Shown: positions 8,252-17,529 of the stretch, one piece after another
Position numbering within the stretch: the first letter of the stretch is position 1
How the letters are laid out: each line of letters opens with the position of its first letter
Origin: an uncultured bacterium
Lineage (GTDB): Bacteria > Sysuimicrobiota > Sysuimicrobiia > Sysuimicrobiales > Sysuimicrobiaceae
Length of the DNA: 64,000 nt
Direction: 5' to 3'
Assembly (NCBI GenBank): GCA_938028835.1
Contig: CALIMJ010000022.1
Coordinates: 49,758-113,757, forward strand
Translations under genes and position numbers: made by a program
Notes under the pieces: model-generated
What the model was told of the DNA's origin: nothing
Seen by the model: only the letters and a program-made list of their open reading frames with translations
Database searches by the model: none

Positions 8252-9910
8252 GTGAGCCCGAAGGAGCTGGAACGGATCCGGCAGGCCCGGGAGCGGTGGG
8301 AGCGGGAGCGCGTGGGCCCCGAGCGTCGGGCCTGCTTCGAGACGCCGGACGGCATCCCCCTCCATCGCGTGTACACGCCCGAGCACACCGCGGGGCTGGA
8401 CTACCTGCGGGACCTGGGCTTCCCCGGCGAGTACCCTTACACCCGCGGGGTGTACCCCACCATGTACCGGGGCCGGCTGTGGACGATGCGGCAGTACGCG
8501 GGCTACGGCACTGCGGAGGAGTCCAACCGGCGGTTCCGGTTCCTGCTGGAGCAGGGCCAGACGGGGCTCAGCGTGGCCTTCGACCTGCCCACGCAGATGG
8601 GCTACGACTCCGACCACCCGGCTGCAGAGGCGGAGGTGGGGAGGGTCGGGGTGGCGGTGGACTCCCTGGCGGACCTGGAGGTGCTGTTCGACGGGATCCC
8701 TCTGGATCGGGTCTCCGTGTCCATGACCATCAACGCCACCGCGCCCGTCCTCCTGGCCATGCTGCAGGCGGTGGCGGACCGCCAGGGTGTGCCGTGGGAC
8801 CGGCTGGACGGCACCACCCAGAACGACATCCTGAAGGAGTACGTGGCCCGCGGCACCTACATCTTCCCGCCAGAGCCCTCCCTGCGCCTGGTGGCGGACG
8901 TGGTGGAGCACTGTGTGCACCACCTCCCCCGGTGGAACCCGATTTCCATCTCCGGCTACCACATCCGGGAGGCGGGCGCCACCGCGGTCCAGGAGGTGGC
9001 CTTCACGTTCGGGAACGCCATCACGTACGTGGAGGCCCTGCTGCGCCGAGGCCTGTCGGTGGACCAGTTCGCCCCCCAGCTCTCTTTCTTCTTCAACGCC
9101 CACCTCAACCTGTTCGAGGAGGTGGCCAAGTTCCGCGCCGCCCGGCGCCTGTGGGCCCGCATCATGCGGGAACGGTTCGAGGCGAAGGACCCCCGGTCGT
9201 GGATGCTGCGGTTCCACGCCCAGACCGCGGGGGCGGCCCTGCAGGCGCGGGAGCCGGAGAACAACGTGGTCCGGGTGACGGTACAGGCTCTGGCTGCGAT
9301 CCTGGGCGGTGCGCAGTCGCTGCACACCAACGCGAAGGACGAGGCGCTGGCGCTGCCCACGGAGGAGGCGGCGCGGCTGGCCCTGCGGACCCAGCAGGTA
9401 CTGGCCTTCGAGACCGGGGTGGCGGACGTGGTAGACCCCCTCGGGGGCTCGTACTACGTGGAGTGGCTGACGGACCGGATGGAACAGGGGATCCGCGACT
9501 ACTTGGGCCGACTGGAAGCCATGGGGGGGATGCTGGCGGCCATCCAGGCCGGGTGGGTGCAGCGGGAGATCGCGGAGGCGGCCTACCGGGAGCAGCAGCG
9601 GGTGGAAACAGGGGAGCAGGTCGTGGTGGGCGTGAACCGGTTCGCGTCCGCGGGGGCGGTGCCGATTCCGTTGCTGAGGGTAGACCCCGACGTGGCGGCC
9701 AGGCAGAAGAGCCGCCTGGCGGAGGTGCGGGCCCGCCGGGGGCGCCGCGAGGTGCTGGACAGCCTGCGGGAACTCCGCAGAGCCGCCGGCGGCACGGAGA
9801 ACCTGATGCCCTACCTGTACCGCTGCGCCCGTGCCTACGCCACGGTGGGTGAGGTGTGCGACGTCCTGCGGGAAGTCTTCGGCGTCCACCGACCCACGGT
9901 GGCCGTCTGA
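8252..9910 (+). CDS. mcmA1: methylmalonyl-CoA mutase, large (catalytic) subunit
   Basis: Catalyses the adenosylcobalamin-dependent rearrangement linking succinyl-CoA and methylmalonyl-CoA. The 552-residue product is the substrate-binding TIM-barrel half only, with [40 protein letters not shown] and [12 protein letters not shown]. There is no DxHxxG cobalamin domain, which normally sits in a separate subunit of about 135 residues. The GTG at 8252 has a strong AGGAGG; ATG 8222 and TTG 8204 are alternatives. Isobutyryl-CoA mutase large subunits are similar, but the neighbouring epimerase favours methylmalonyl-CoA. Confidence 0.9.
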   Translation: MSPKELERIRQARERWERERVGPERRACFETPDGIPLHRVYTPEHTAGLDYLRDLGFPGEYPYTRGVYPTMYRGRLWTMRQYAGYGTAEESNRRFRFLLEQGQTGLSVAFDLPTQMGYDSDHPAAEAEVGRVGVAVDSLADLEVLFDGIPLDRVSVSMTINATAPVLLAMLQAVADRQGVPWDRLDGTTQNDILKEYVARGTYIFPPEPSLRLVADVVEHCVHHLPRWNPISISGYHIREAGATAVQEVAFTFGNAITYVEALLRRGLSVDQFAPQLSFFFNAHLNLFEEVAKFRAARRLWARIMRERFEAKDPRSWMLRFHAQTAGAALQAREPENNVVRVTVQALAAILGGAQSLHTNAKDEALALPTEEAARLALRTQQVLAFETGVADVVDPLGGSYYVEWLTDRMEQGIRDYLGRLEAMGGMLAAIQAGWVQREIAEAAYREQQRVETGEQVVVGVNRFASAGAVPIPLLRVDPDVAARQKSRLAEVRARRGRREVLDSLRELRRAAGGTENLMPYLYRCARAYATVGEVCDVLREVFGVHRPTVAV

Positions 9911-9920
9911 GGAGGGGCGC

Positions 9921-10865
9921 GTGGACGTCCGATCCCTGGCCCGGAGGGTCCTGGAAGGGGACCACGTGGCGGCGGCGCGGGCCATCTCCCTGGTGGAGGA
10001 CGGCCACCCGGCGGGCGCGGAGCTGCTACGCCTCCTGGGGCCCCACACGGGCAACGCGTACGTGGTTGGGCTCACCGGTCCTCCGGGAGCCGGCAAGTCC
10101 ACGCTGGCGGACTCCCTGACCCGGCTGCTGCGGCGGCGCGGGGAACGGGTGGGCGTGGTGGCGGTGGATCCCACGAGCCCGTTTTCCGGTGGTGCCCTCC
10201 TGGGTGACCGCATCCGGTTGGTGGATCACAGCTCGGACCCGGGGGTTTTCGTGCGGTCCCTGGCGACCCGAGGCTCCCTGGGCGGGCTCAGCGAAGCCGC
10301 GGGGGACGTGGTGCGCGTCCTGGATGCGATGCGCTGCGGGATCGTATTGCTGGAGACCGTGGGGGCCGGGCAGGCGGAGGTGGACGTCGTGGGGGCCGCG
10401 GACACGGTGGTGGTGGTGACCGTCCCCGGCCTAGGCGACACGGTCCAGACGCTGAAGGCCGGGATCCTCGAGATCGGGGACGTGTTCGTGGTAAACAAGG
10501 CGGACCACCTCGAGGCGGAGCGCGCGGTGGCGGAACTGCGGGCGATGCTGCGCCTCGTCCCCGGCGGGGGATGGGAGCCTCCCGTGGTGCCCACGGTGGC
10601 CACCACCGGGGAGGGTGTGGACCAGCTTTTGGCGGCGGTGGACCGCCACCGGGCCTATCAGCAGGCACAGGGCCTTCTGCCGGAGCGCCGCCGGCAGCGG
10701 GTACAGGCAGAGGTCCTGAGGGCGGCGGAGTCGTACCTGCGGCGGGCGATGGTGGAGCAGGCGTCCCGTGAGCTGGACGAACTGGTGCGTGAGGTGCAGG
10801 CCGGCCGCCTCACCGCGAAGGAGGCCGGCAGGCTGCTGCTCGAGCGTGCGGGGGTGCTGCGGTGA
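9921..10865 (+). CDS. meaB: methylmalonyl-CoA mutase-associated GTPase MeaB (ArgK family)
   Basis: G3E-family P-loop GTPase that loads and protects the cobalamin cofactor of acyl-CoA mutases. The 314-residue product has Walker A GPPGAGKST (53-61), the DPTSPFSGGALLGDR switch region, and NKAD for guanine specificity. The GTG at 9921 follows GGAGG by 5 nt, 10 bp after the mutase stop. It overlaps the epimerase by 4 bp. The order mutase-meaB-epimerase is a propionyl-CoA assimilation module. Confidence 0.95.
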   Translation: MDVRSLARRVLEGDHVAAARAISLVEDGHPAGAELLRLLGPHTGNAYVVGLTGPPGAGKSTLADSLTRLLRRRGERVGVVAVDPTSPFSGGALLGDRIRLVDHSSDPGVFVRSLATRGSLGGLSEAAGDVVRVLDAMRCGIVLLETVGAGQAEVDVVGAADTVVVVTVPGLGDTVQTLKAGILEIGDVFVVNKADHLEAERAVAELRAMLRLVPGGGWEPPVVPTVATTGEGVDQLLAAVDRHRAYQQAQGLLPERRRQRVQAEVLRAAESYLRRAMVEQASRELDELVREVQAGRLTAKEAGRLLLERAGVLR

Positions 10866-11275
10866 GTGAGGGCGTTCGTGTGGACCACGTGGCCCTGGCG
10901 GTTCGAGATCTCCAGGCAGCGGTGCGAGTCTTCGAGACCCTAGGTTTGCGATGTGCCGGGATGGAGGAGGTTCCGTCGGAGGAAGTCCGTGTGGCCTTCC
11001 TGTCGGCCGGACAGGTGGTACTGGAACTGGTAGAGCCCACCTCAGAGCACGGTTCGGTGGCCAGGTTCCTGGCCTCCAGAGGAGAGGGTGTGCACCATGT
11101 GGCGCTGCGGGTACCAGACCTGCGGCAATCCCTGGAGCGGGCCGCGGCGGCGGGACTCGCGGTGGTACCTCCGGCCCCGCGCTCGGGCGCACGGGGCTCT
11201 CAGGTGGCCTTCCTCCACCCCAAGACTACCCACGGGGTACTGATCGAGCTGGTGGAGCACACGGACACGGTTTAA
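10862..11275 (+). CDS. mce: methylmalonyl-CoA epimerase
   Basis: Interconverts (S)- and (R)-methylmalonyl-CoA, supplying the isomer used by the mutase. The 137-residue vicinal-oxygen-chelate protein shows the paired metal motifs DHVALAV/LELVE and HHVALRV/IELVE, the two His and two Glu ligands of the family. Its GTG overlaps the meaB stop (GTGA). It is the last gene of the module. Confidence 0.93.
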   Translation: MSEGVRVDHVALAVRDLQAAVRVFETLGLRCAGMEEVPSEEVRVAFLSAGQVVLELVEPTSEHGSVARFLASRGEGVHHVALRVPDLRQSLERAAAAGLAVVPPAPRSGARGSQVAFLHPKTTHGVLIELVEHTDTV

Positions 11276-11312
11276 CTCGGACCTCAGGACCCGACGCGTG
11301 TTATGGGTACCG

Positions 11313-11334
11313 GACGGCCCTCCAAGGCGCCGTC
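11313..11334 (+). terminator. weak hairpin after the mutase operon
   Basis: GACGGC pairs with GCCGTC across a 10-nt loop, 37 bp downstream of the epimerase stop. No T-run follows, so termination here is only a possibility. Confidence 0.35.
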
Positions 11335-11347
11335 TATCCTGCTTGCA

Positions 11348-11377
11348 TTGACCTCAATTTATCCGCTAAGCTATCGG
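11348..11377 (+). promoter_or_regulatory. possible promoter for the G5/3D-protein gene
   Basis: TTGACC (11348-11353) with an 18-nt spacer to TATCGG sits in a locally AT-richer patch about 85 bp before the next start. The -10 match is poor, so this is a weak call. Confidence 0.3.
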
Positions 11378-11459
11378 CGTGTCCGTAAGTAAATAGGACG
11401 GATCGCACCAACCTTCGTCGCTCACCCCGTCCGTCAAAACCGGCCGCAGGAGGGAGTGC

Positions 11460-12461
11460 ATGGAGGTGGCGCGTGTGCGGCGGGTCCGCGCTGTCTGCCT
11501 GGCCACCGCCGCGTTCGTGCTGGCGACCCTGAGCGGGGCCGGAGCACAGCCCGCGCAGCCCGTCCAGGTGGAACTGGTCGACGACGGCCGCGGGGAGTCC
11601 GTCCTGACCACCAGCCGCACGGTGGCAGAGTTGCTGGCGGAGCGCGGCGTGTCGGTGGGTCCGTTCGACCTTGTGGTTCCTTCCCCGGAAACCCCTCTAC
11701 GGGAGGGCCTGCGGGTGACGGTATTCCGCGCGATCCCAGTGCGGGTCACCGCGGACGGGGTGACCCGCGAGGTGCCGGTGGTGGGCCGGACGGTGGCGGA
11801 CGTCCTGGCCCGTGCGGGGATCACCCTCGGGCCCTTGGACCGCGTGGCCCCGGGGCTGTGGGAAGAGGTCGGGCCGGGCCGTGAGGTGCGGGTGGTCCGG
11901 GTGAGGCAGGAGACGGTGGCGCGTCGGCAGGTGGTTCCCTACCGCACGGTGGAGCGGGTCGTGCCCGCGTACCTCCCGGAGCCCCCGCGGGTACTGGTGG
12001 AGGGACGGAACGGCGTCGTGGAGCACGTCTACCGGCTCACGTACGAGGACGGCAGGGTGGTCCTCAAGGAGAAGGTAGCCACCCGGGTCGTCCAGCAGGG
12101 CCGGCCTCGAGTGATCCGGGTGGGCAGGGCCTACGTGCCCTCCCGTGGAGAGCTGGCCCGGCGCCCTTCCCTGGTGGTGGTGGCCACCGCGTACGCCCCC
12201 AACCATGGCCGGGGAGTCGACGGTGTCACGGCGACCGGCGTTCGCGCCCGGCGCGGGGTCGTGGCGGTAGACCCGCGGGTGATCCCGCTGGGCTCCGTCG
12301 TCTATGTGGAGGGGTACGGGGTAGGGGTGGCCGCGGACACCGGAGGGGCGATCCGCGGACGACGGGTGGACCTGTGCTTCGACACGCCCGGGGAGGCGTA
12401 CCGGTGGGGCAGGAGGGTCGTTCGCGTGTACCTGCTCCGCAAGCCCTCGGAGGATCCGTAG
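11460..12461 (+). CDS. yabE: G5 / 3D-domain cell-wall hydrolase-like protein (YabE-like)
   Basis: Secreted 333-residue protein: signal peptide (residues 1-29, ending in AGA), two DUF348 repeats (about 35-75 and 90-135), a G5 domain (about 150-225) and a C-terminal 3D domain (about 235-325). The three aspartates that name the 3D domain appear in VDPRVIPLG, ADTGGAI and VDLCFD. This architecture is that of Bacillus YabE and resuscitation-promoting-factor-like lytic enzymes, so peptidoglycan remodelling is likely. The position directly before rsmA is conserved across Firmicutes. ATG 11460 has AGGAGGG upstream. Confidence 0.88.
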   Translation: MEVARVRRVRAVCLATAAFVLATLSGAGAQPAQPVQVELVDDGRGESVLTTSRTVAELLAERGVSVGPFDLVVPSPETPLREGLRVTVFRAIPVRVTADGVTREVPVVGRTVADVLARAGITLGPLDRVAPGLWEEVGPGREVRVVRVRQETVARRQVVPYRTVERVVPAYLPEPPRVLVEGRNGVVEHVYRLTYEDGRVVLKEKVATRVVQQGRPRVIRVGRAYVPSRGELARRPSLVVVATAYAPNHGRGVDGVTATGVRARRGVVAVDPRVIPLGSVVYVEGYGVGVAADTGGAIRGRRVDLCFDTPGEAYRWGRRVVRVYLLRKPSEDP

Positions 12462-12525
12462 GGCGGCCTCCTTATCGCATCGGTGGGAGCCTGCGAAACG
12501 ACCCAGACCGCGGTACGCTTCAGTC

Positions 12526-13347
12526 GTGGCGCCCTCCGAGCTGCTCCGCCTCCTGAGAACCCGGGGCGTCCGGCTGAGGCGCTCCCTCGGGCAGCACTTC
12601 CTCGCCAGCTGTCGCCACCTGGAACGCATCGTGCAGCTCGCGGATCTCGGTTCTCAGGATGCGGTGCTGGAGGTGGGCGCCGGCACCGGGCTGCTCACCG
12701 CGAGGCTCGCGGAGCGGGCCGGCGCGGTGGTGGCGGTGGAAGTGGACCCGCGGCTGGCGGAGGTGCTGGAGGAGCTGGTGGGTGAGCAGCCCCACGTCCG
12801 GGTGCTGCGCGCTGACGCCCTGCAGCTGGACCTCGCCGCGGTGTTCCCCCCTTCGATGCGCCGCAAGGTAGTGGCCAACCTGCCGTACGGGATCGCCTCG
12901 CCCCTCTTGGTCCGCTTGTTGGAGGAGGTGCCGGACCTGGAACGCCTGGTGGTGACCGTACAGGAGGAGGTGGCGCGGCGGCTGGTGGCCCGGCCGGGGA
13001 CCTCCGACTACGGCCTGCTCACGGTCCTGGTGCGGTTCCACGCGGACGCGGACCTGGCCTTCCGGATCCCGCCTGCGGCCTTCGTGCCGCCTCCCCGGGT
13101 GACCTCCGCGGTGGTGGTGTTGACCCCTCGGCCGCGCCCGAAGGACGTGGACTACGAGCTGTTCCGGACCCTCGTGCGCGCGGCTTTCGGGCAGCGGCGC
13201 AAGCAGCTGCGCAGGGCGTGGGCTGCGGTGGTGCCGGCCCAGCGTCTGGAGGAGGCGGCGCGGCTTGCGGGGGTGGACCTGCGCCGCCGCGGCGAGACCC
13301 TGTCCGTGGAGGAATTCGCCGCGGTGGCGCGCGCGCTGGCGTGCTGA
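12526..13347 (+). CDS. rsmA: 16S rRNA dimethyladenosine transferase
   Basis: Dimethylates two adjacent adenines in the 3'-terminal hairpin of 16S rRNA. The 273-residue product has SAM motif I EVGAGTG (49-55), acidic motif II VEVDPRL and the adenine-binding NLPYG (118-122), followed by the C-terminal helical domain. RNase M5 (rnmV), which often lies between yabE and rsmA in Firmicutes, is absent here. The start is GTG 12526, where the RLLRTRGVRLRRSLGQHFL homology begins. Confidence 0.95.
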   Translation: MAPSELLRLLRTRGVRLRRSLGQHFLASCRHLERIVQLADLGSQDAVLEVGAGTGLLTARLAERAGAVVAVEVDPRLAEVLEELVGEQPHVRVLRADALQLDLAAVFPPSMRRKVVANLPYGIASPLLVRLLEEVPDLERLVVTVQEEVARRLVARPGTSDYGLLTVLVRFHADADLAFRIPPAAFVPPPRVTSAVVVLTPRPRPKDVDYELFRTLVRAAFGQRRKQLRRAWAAVVPAQRLEEAARLAGVDLRRRGETLSVEEFAAVARALAC

Positions 13348-13384
13348 GCGATCGGACCCCAGCGGGAGCAAGATCCTGGGGGTG

Positions 13385-13402
13385 CCCGCGCACGGGCGCG
13401 GG
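13385..13402. terminator. hairpin between convergent rsmA and LCP gene
   Basis: CCCGCGC and GCGCGGG form a 7-bp stem around a 4-nt loop in the 71-bp gap between the convergent stops. It lacks a T-run, so it is a plausible but unproven bidirectional terminator. Confidence 0.45.
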
Positions 13403-13418
13403 ATTCGGGGTTCGGGGG

Positions 13419-14687
13419 TCAGGGGGCAGGTACCGGTGCGCCCGAAAGCCAGCGCAGACGGCGGGCGTAGTCCAGCCCCACCCGGACCACTAGGTCGGCC
13501 TGCGCCTCGGGCCTTTGCCGCGCGGCCACAGCCCCCACGCCGAGCATGTCCCGCACCGCTGCGGCCAGGGCGGTGTCGCCCCGGGTGGAGACCACGGCGG
13601 TGTAGGGCTGGCCCTCCGGGTCCGGTTCCACGCGCAGCACCCGGAACCCCATGCGCTGGAGCCGCTCTGCCGCCTGAAGGCCCGTGCCTGGCACACCGCT
13701 GGCGTTGCGCACCTCCACCGTGGTGCCCGCGACCTGCTCCGGCGGGAGTCCGTAGAACATCTCCAGCACCAAGGCCCGCACCCGCTCCGGGTCAGGGTCC
13801 CAGAACAGGGGCGCGAAGTGGCCGGGCAGGGTCTCCGTGCGGATCCGGTCCGGCGCCAGCCGGCTGAGGAACCAGCCGAGGGTAGCCACCTCGTGGGGAG
13901 TGAGGTTCGTCTGCGTGTTCTCCGCCACCGCCCGGAGGATCTGCGGCGCCCGCAGCCAGGTCTGCGGTTCCTTCAGGCGTTGGAACAGCGCGTGCACCAC
14001 CTTCTGCTGGCGCTGCACGCGGCCGATGTCCCCCAGGGGGTCGTGGCGGAACCGGGCGTAGCCCATGGCCTGTTCCCCGGACAGCAGCTGGCGGCCCTTC
14101 TTGAGGTCGATGCGCAGGCCCGCCCACCAGTCCTCGTACTGCAGGTCCCGCTCCACCTCCACCCATACGCCTCCGACCGCGTCGATGAGGCGCGCGAAGG
14201 ACTGGGGTCCCAGCTTCACGTAGCGGTGGACGCGGACGCCGAGCAGCTGCTCGACGGTCCGGACGGTCAGCTCGGGACCGCCGAGGGCGTACGCGGCGTT
14301 GATCTTCCACCACCCCCGGTGCCCGGGGATGGCCGCCCGGGTGTCACGGGGAATGGACAGGAAGCTGGCGGTGTGGGTTGCTGGGTCAAAACTGGCCAGC
14401 AACAGCGCGTCCGAACGGGCCAGGTTCACCGGCTGGCGCCGGTTGTTGAGGGTGACGTCGACCCCCATGACCAGCACGTTGACCCGCTGCCGGAGCTGCA
14501 GGGGGAACGCCATGCGGCCGTCCCGGGTGCTCCAGCCGATCCGCACCAGGACGGTCCCCGCAGACGCCACGAGGAAAGCCACCAGCAGGCCGAAAAGGAG
14601 CGGGACCACCCAGCGGACGACGCGCCAAGGCCAACCCCGAGCCAAGGCCGTGGGCGTCTGAACAGGACACCGTTCCCGATCCTGCAC
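13419..14687 (-). CDS. LytR-CpsA-Psr family cell-wall glycopolymer ligase
   Basis: LCP proteins transfer lipid-linked glycopolymers onto peptidoglycan at the outer face of the membrane. The 422-residue product has a single N-terminal membrane helix (about 23-46) and an LCP domain with NVLVMGVD, ARSDALLLASFD, SIPRDTRAAIPG and YARFRHDPLGDIGR. A C-terminal LytR_C-type domain (about 325-415) follows. The GTG at 14687 is the only start giving the full membrane anchor. It lies on the minus strand between rsmA and ispE, where Firmicutes carry yabG/veg/sspF instead. Confidence 0.88.
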   Translation of the reverse strand: MQDRERCPVQTPTALARGWPWRVVRWVVPLLFGLLVAFLVASAGTVLVRIGWSTRDGRMAFPLQLRQRVNVLVMGVDVTLNNRRQPVNLARSDALLLASFDPATHTASFLSIPRDTRAAIPGHRGWWKINAAYALGGPELTVRTVEQLLGVRVHRYVKLGPQSFARLIDAVGGVWVEVERDLQYEDWWAGLRIDLKKGRQLLSGEQAMGYARFRHDPLGDIGRVQRQQKVVHALFQRLKEPQTWLRAPQILRAVAENTQTNLTPHEVATLGWFLSRLAPDRIRTETLPGHFAPLFWDPDPERVRALVLEMFYGLPPEQVAGTTVEVRNASGVPGTGLQAAERLQRMGFRVLRVEPDPEGQPYTAVVSTRGDTALAAAVRDMLGVGAVAARQRPEAQADLVVRVGLDYARRLRWLSGAPVPAP

Positions 14688-14911
14688 GGCTTCCCACTAT
14701 ACCGCAAACCGGGCCCGCGCTGAAGACTTCGAGCACCCGTTCGGTAGGAATCCCGGGCTCGGGTGGGGAAAACCGTGCCCGGTGCGCGGCACCACGGGGG
14801 ACCTGGGTTGACCAGCGAGCCGCCGCGGGTGGTAGGCGGTGGGCACGGGACGGCTTCCGGTGTCCGGAGGACCCGGAGGCCGTCCTCGTTTGTGGAAAGG
14901 AGCGGAACCCG

Positions 14912-15781
14912 GTGAAGGAACTCAAGCTGAACGCGTACGCGAAGGTGAACCTGAGCCTGGACGTGCTGGCCCGTCGCCCGGACGGGTACCACGAGGTGGA
15001 GACGGTGCTGCACACCGTGGAGCTGCACGACACCGTGGTGCTCCGGGAGGCGGAGGGGGGGATCCGGGTGGTGTGCGACCACCGGCGGGTTCCCACGGAC
15101 GAGCAGAACCTCGTGTTCCGCACCGCCCAGCTCCTCCGGGAGGTTTCGGGTACCGACCGTGGGGTGGAGATCGAGGTTCGCAAGCGCATCCCGCCGGCCT
15201 CGGGCCTCGGCGGAGGCTCTTCCGACGCCGCGGTGACTCTGCTGGGCCTGGCCCAGATGTGGAAGCTGCGGCTGGATCACGCGCAGCTGCTGGAGCTGGC
15301 AGCCCAGGTGGGCTCCGACGTACCCTTCTTCCTGGTGGGCGGAGCGGCACTGGCCACGGGCCGTGGGGAGCGGTTGCGCTACCTGCCCACCTTGCCCGCG
15401 ACCTGGGTGGTGCTGGCGTGCCCGGACGCGGAGGTGTCCACCGCTTGGGCATACGCGAACCTGGACCTCGCCCGCGTCCCGCGGCGGCCCGACACCCAGC
15501 GCCTCGTGGAGGCCCTGCGGGCGGAGGACGTAGCGGCGGTGGCGAGGGAACTGTGCAACGTGTTCGAGCCATTGGTGTCCGACCGGTACCCGCAGGTCCA
15601 GGAGCTGAAGCGGCGGTTGCTGGAGGCCGGCGCCCTCGGGGCTAGCATGACGGGCACGGGGCCCGCGGTGTTCGGCCTGTTCCCGGGCGAGGCCGAAGCA
15701 CGCGGGGCGTGGGACGCCCTGCGGGCGAGCGGGGACGCGGAGGTGGTTTTGACCCGCACGTTCGCGGAGCTGGAGCGGTGA
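14912..15781 (+). CDS. ispE: 4-diphosphocytidyl-2-C-methyl-D-erythritol kinase
   Basis: Fourth-stage enzyme of the MEP isoprenoid pathway, an ATP-dependent GHMP kinase. The 289-residue product has the N-terminal AYAKVNLSLDV substrate motif, the phosphate loop PPASGLGGGSSDAA (94-107) and GSDVPFF. The GTG at 14912 follows AAGGAG. It overlaps the nucleotidyltransferase by 4 bp. Another MEP gene, ispG, lies at 36.1 kb. Confidence 0.95.
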   Translation: MKELKLNAYAKVNLSLDVLARRPDGYHEVETVLHTVELHDTVVLREAEGGIRVVCDHRRVPTDEQNLVFRTAQLLREVSGTDRGVEIEVRKRIPPASGLGGGSSDAAVTLLGLAQMWKLRLDHAQLLELAAQVGSDVPFFLVGGAALATGRGERLRYLPTLPATWVVLACPDAEVSTAWAYANLDLARVPRRPDTQRLVEALRAEDVAAVARELCNVFEPLVSDRYPQVQELKRRLLEAGALGASMTGTGPAVFGLFPGEAEARGAWDALRASGDAEVVLTRTFAELER

Positions 15782-16551
15782 GCGCCTTGGCCCACCTGGA
15801 GGTGGACGCCGCGGTTCTCGCGGGAGGGGAACGCGAGCCCGGGCTGCCGCCCGGGGTACCCAACAAGGCGTTCCTGCGCGTGGCGGGCAAGCCTCTGGTG
15901 GAGCGGGTGGTAGACGCCTTACGGGCCACACCCCAAGTGCGCCGGGTGGTGGTGGTGGCACCGGACCCCGTCCCGGAACATCTGGCCCGCCTGTGCCACC
16001 GGGTGCTCCCGGACCAGGGGAGCCTGCTGGCGAACGTCGAGGCCGCGGTGGCCGCGCTCCCGGACGCTTCGTGGGTGCTGGCGTGTGCGGCCGACCTGCC
16101 CCTGCTCTCCCCTCAGGCCGTGGCCCACTTCCTGGAGGCGTGCGCGGCGCGTCCCGCGGATTTCTACTATGGGATCGTGCGGAGGGAGGATCTGGAGGCC
16201 CGCTTCCCGGGGGCGCGGAAGACCTTCGTCCGCGTCCGCGAGGGTTCCTTCACCGGAAGCAGCCTCGTGCTGCTGAGGCCCGACGTCCTGGAGCGGGTAC
16301 GGCCCCTCGTCGGGCACGCGACGGAGGCGCGGAAGAACCCCGCACGGCTGGCCGCCCTCTTGGGCAGCGCGTACGTAGTGAAGTACCTCACCGGCCGGCT
16401 CGCGGTGGCGGACGTAGAGCGCAGGGCCTTCGAGTTGACCGGGCTGCGAGGGGCCGCGGTGGTGTGTCCCGACCCGGAAGTGGCCCTGGACGTGGACGTG
16501 GGAAAGCCGGAGAACGTGGAGCTCGCAGAACGGCTCCTGCAGCAGGCATGA
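15778..16551 (+). CDS. MobA/IspD-like nucleotidyltransferase
   Basis: A 257-residue NTP-transferase-fold protein. The N-terminus VDAAVLAGGE is a shortened form of the usual LAGGxSxRMG loop, with an unusual insertion (EREPGLPPGVPNK) before the conserved K. ACAADLPLL carries the metal-binding aspartate. It probably transfers a nucleotidyl group to a phosphosugar or cofactor; the substrate is unknown. It is neither IspD (wrong loop) nor GlmU (no acyltransferase repeats). It is translationally coupled both to ispE (GTGA) and to purR (ATGA). Confidence 0.7.
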   Translation: MSALAHLEVDAAVLAGGEREPGLPPGVPNKAFLRVAGKPLVERVVDALRATPQVRRVVVVAPDPVPEHLARLCHRVLPDQGSLLANVEAAVAALPDASWVLACAADLPLLSPQAVAHFLEACAARPADFYYGIVRREDLEARFPGARKTFVRVREGSFTGSSLVLLRPDVLERVRPLVGHATEARKNPARLAALLGSAYVVKYLTGRLAVADVERRAFELTGLRGAAVVCPDPEVALDVDVGKPENVELAERLLQQA

Positions 16552-17414
16552 GCCCGGAACGGGGCACCCGAAGGGAGCGGACCAGGCGGCCGCACCGTCT
16601 GCGGCGGGGGGAGCGGATGATCGCCATCGCCCACGCCCTGCAGTCCGAGCCCTACCGGGTGCACCGGCTGAGTACCTTCGTCGAGGCTCTGGGCGCCGCC
16701 AAAAGCACGGTGAGCGAGGACGTAGCCAGCCTGCGGCGGGTGTTCGAACGGTTCGGGCTGGGCCGGATCGAGACCCTGAGCGGGGCTACGGGAGGGGTTC
16801 GCCTCGTGCCCCAGCGGGATCCCACGCGGATCCGCAGGCTGGCGGAGGAGCTGGCCGCCAAGCTGTCCAACCCCGCGCGGCTGCTGCCCGGAGGGTTCCT
16901 GTACACCTCCGACCTGCTGGCCCTCCCCTCCGTGGTGGAACAGGTGGGTGAGGCGTTCGCCACGTACTTCGCGGATCGGCGGCCGGACGTGGTGCTGGCC
17001 ATGGAGGTGAAGGGGATCCCCGTGGCCTTCATGACCGCGCGCGCCTTCCACGTGCCCATGATCACCATCCGGCGCGCGGGGCGGGTGACGGAGGGGCCCG
17101 CGGTGACCGTGAACTATGTGTCGGGCTCTTCCCGCATGCTCCAGCAGATGACCCTGCCCCTGCGGGCAGTCCGCGAGGGGCAGCGGGTTCTGTTCATCGA
17201 CGACTTCGTGCGGGGGGGAGGCACCGCGCGCGGCGTGGTGGACCTGATGCGGGAGTTCCGGGCGGAGGTGGTGGGCGTGGGGGTCCTGGTGGCCTCGCGC
17301 GAGCCTCGTCACAAGCTGGTGGACGACTACTTCGCCCTGCTGGTGTTCGAGGGGACCGACCGGCGTGGCCAGCCGGTGGTGCGCCCCAGCGACCAGGTGC
17401 TGGCGATCCGCTAA
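16548..17414 (+). CDS. purR: purine operon repressor PurR (PRPP-binding)
   Basis: Bacillus-type PurR: N-terminal winged helix (about 15-90) fused to a phosphoribosyltransferase-like effector domain. The PRPP loop VLFIDDFVRGGGTARG is at residues 214-229. PRPP relieves repression in the family. ATG 16548 is preferred over ATG 16617 because the RRGERMIAIAHAL segment matches the conserved N-terminal FRRSGRLVDLTNYL of B. subtilis PurR and would otherwise be lost. Directly after ispE/nucleotidyltransferase, as in Firmicutes. Confidence 0.92.
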   Translation: MSPERGTRRERTRRPHRLRRGERMIAIAHALQSEPYRVHRLSTFVEALGAAKSTVSEDVASLRRVFERFGLGRIETLSGATGGVRLVPQRDPTRIRRLAEELAAKLSNPARLLPGGFLYTSDLLALPSVVEQVGEAFATYFADRRPDVVLAMEVKGIPVAFMTARAFHVPMITIRRAGRVTEGPAVTVNYVSGSSRMLQQMTLPLRAVREGQRVLFIDDFVRGGGTARGVVDLMREFRAEVVGVGVLVASREPRHKLVDDYFALLVFEGTDRRGQPVVRPSDQVLAIR

Positions 17415-17491
17415 AGCATCCGGGACCTCCTGCACACGGCTTCCGGGGCGAACATCCCCATCACCCTCCCAACGGCTTTCCCTTAGGTCGC

Positions 17492-17520
17492 TTGACGCCG
17501 GGGACGCGCCCGGCTATAAG
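17492..17520 (+). promoter_or_regulatory. near-consensus sigma-70 promoter for the efflux operon
   Basis: TTGACG (17492-17497), a 17-nt spacer and TATAAG (17515-17520) give 5/6 matches in both hexamers at optimal spacing. Transcription should start near 17527, 31 nt before the TTG start of tetR. This is one of the best promoters in the window. Confidence 0.8.
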
Positions 17521-17529
17521 TGAGCGTGT

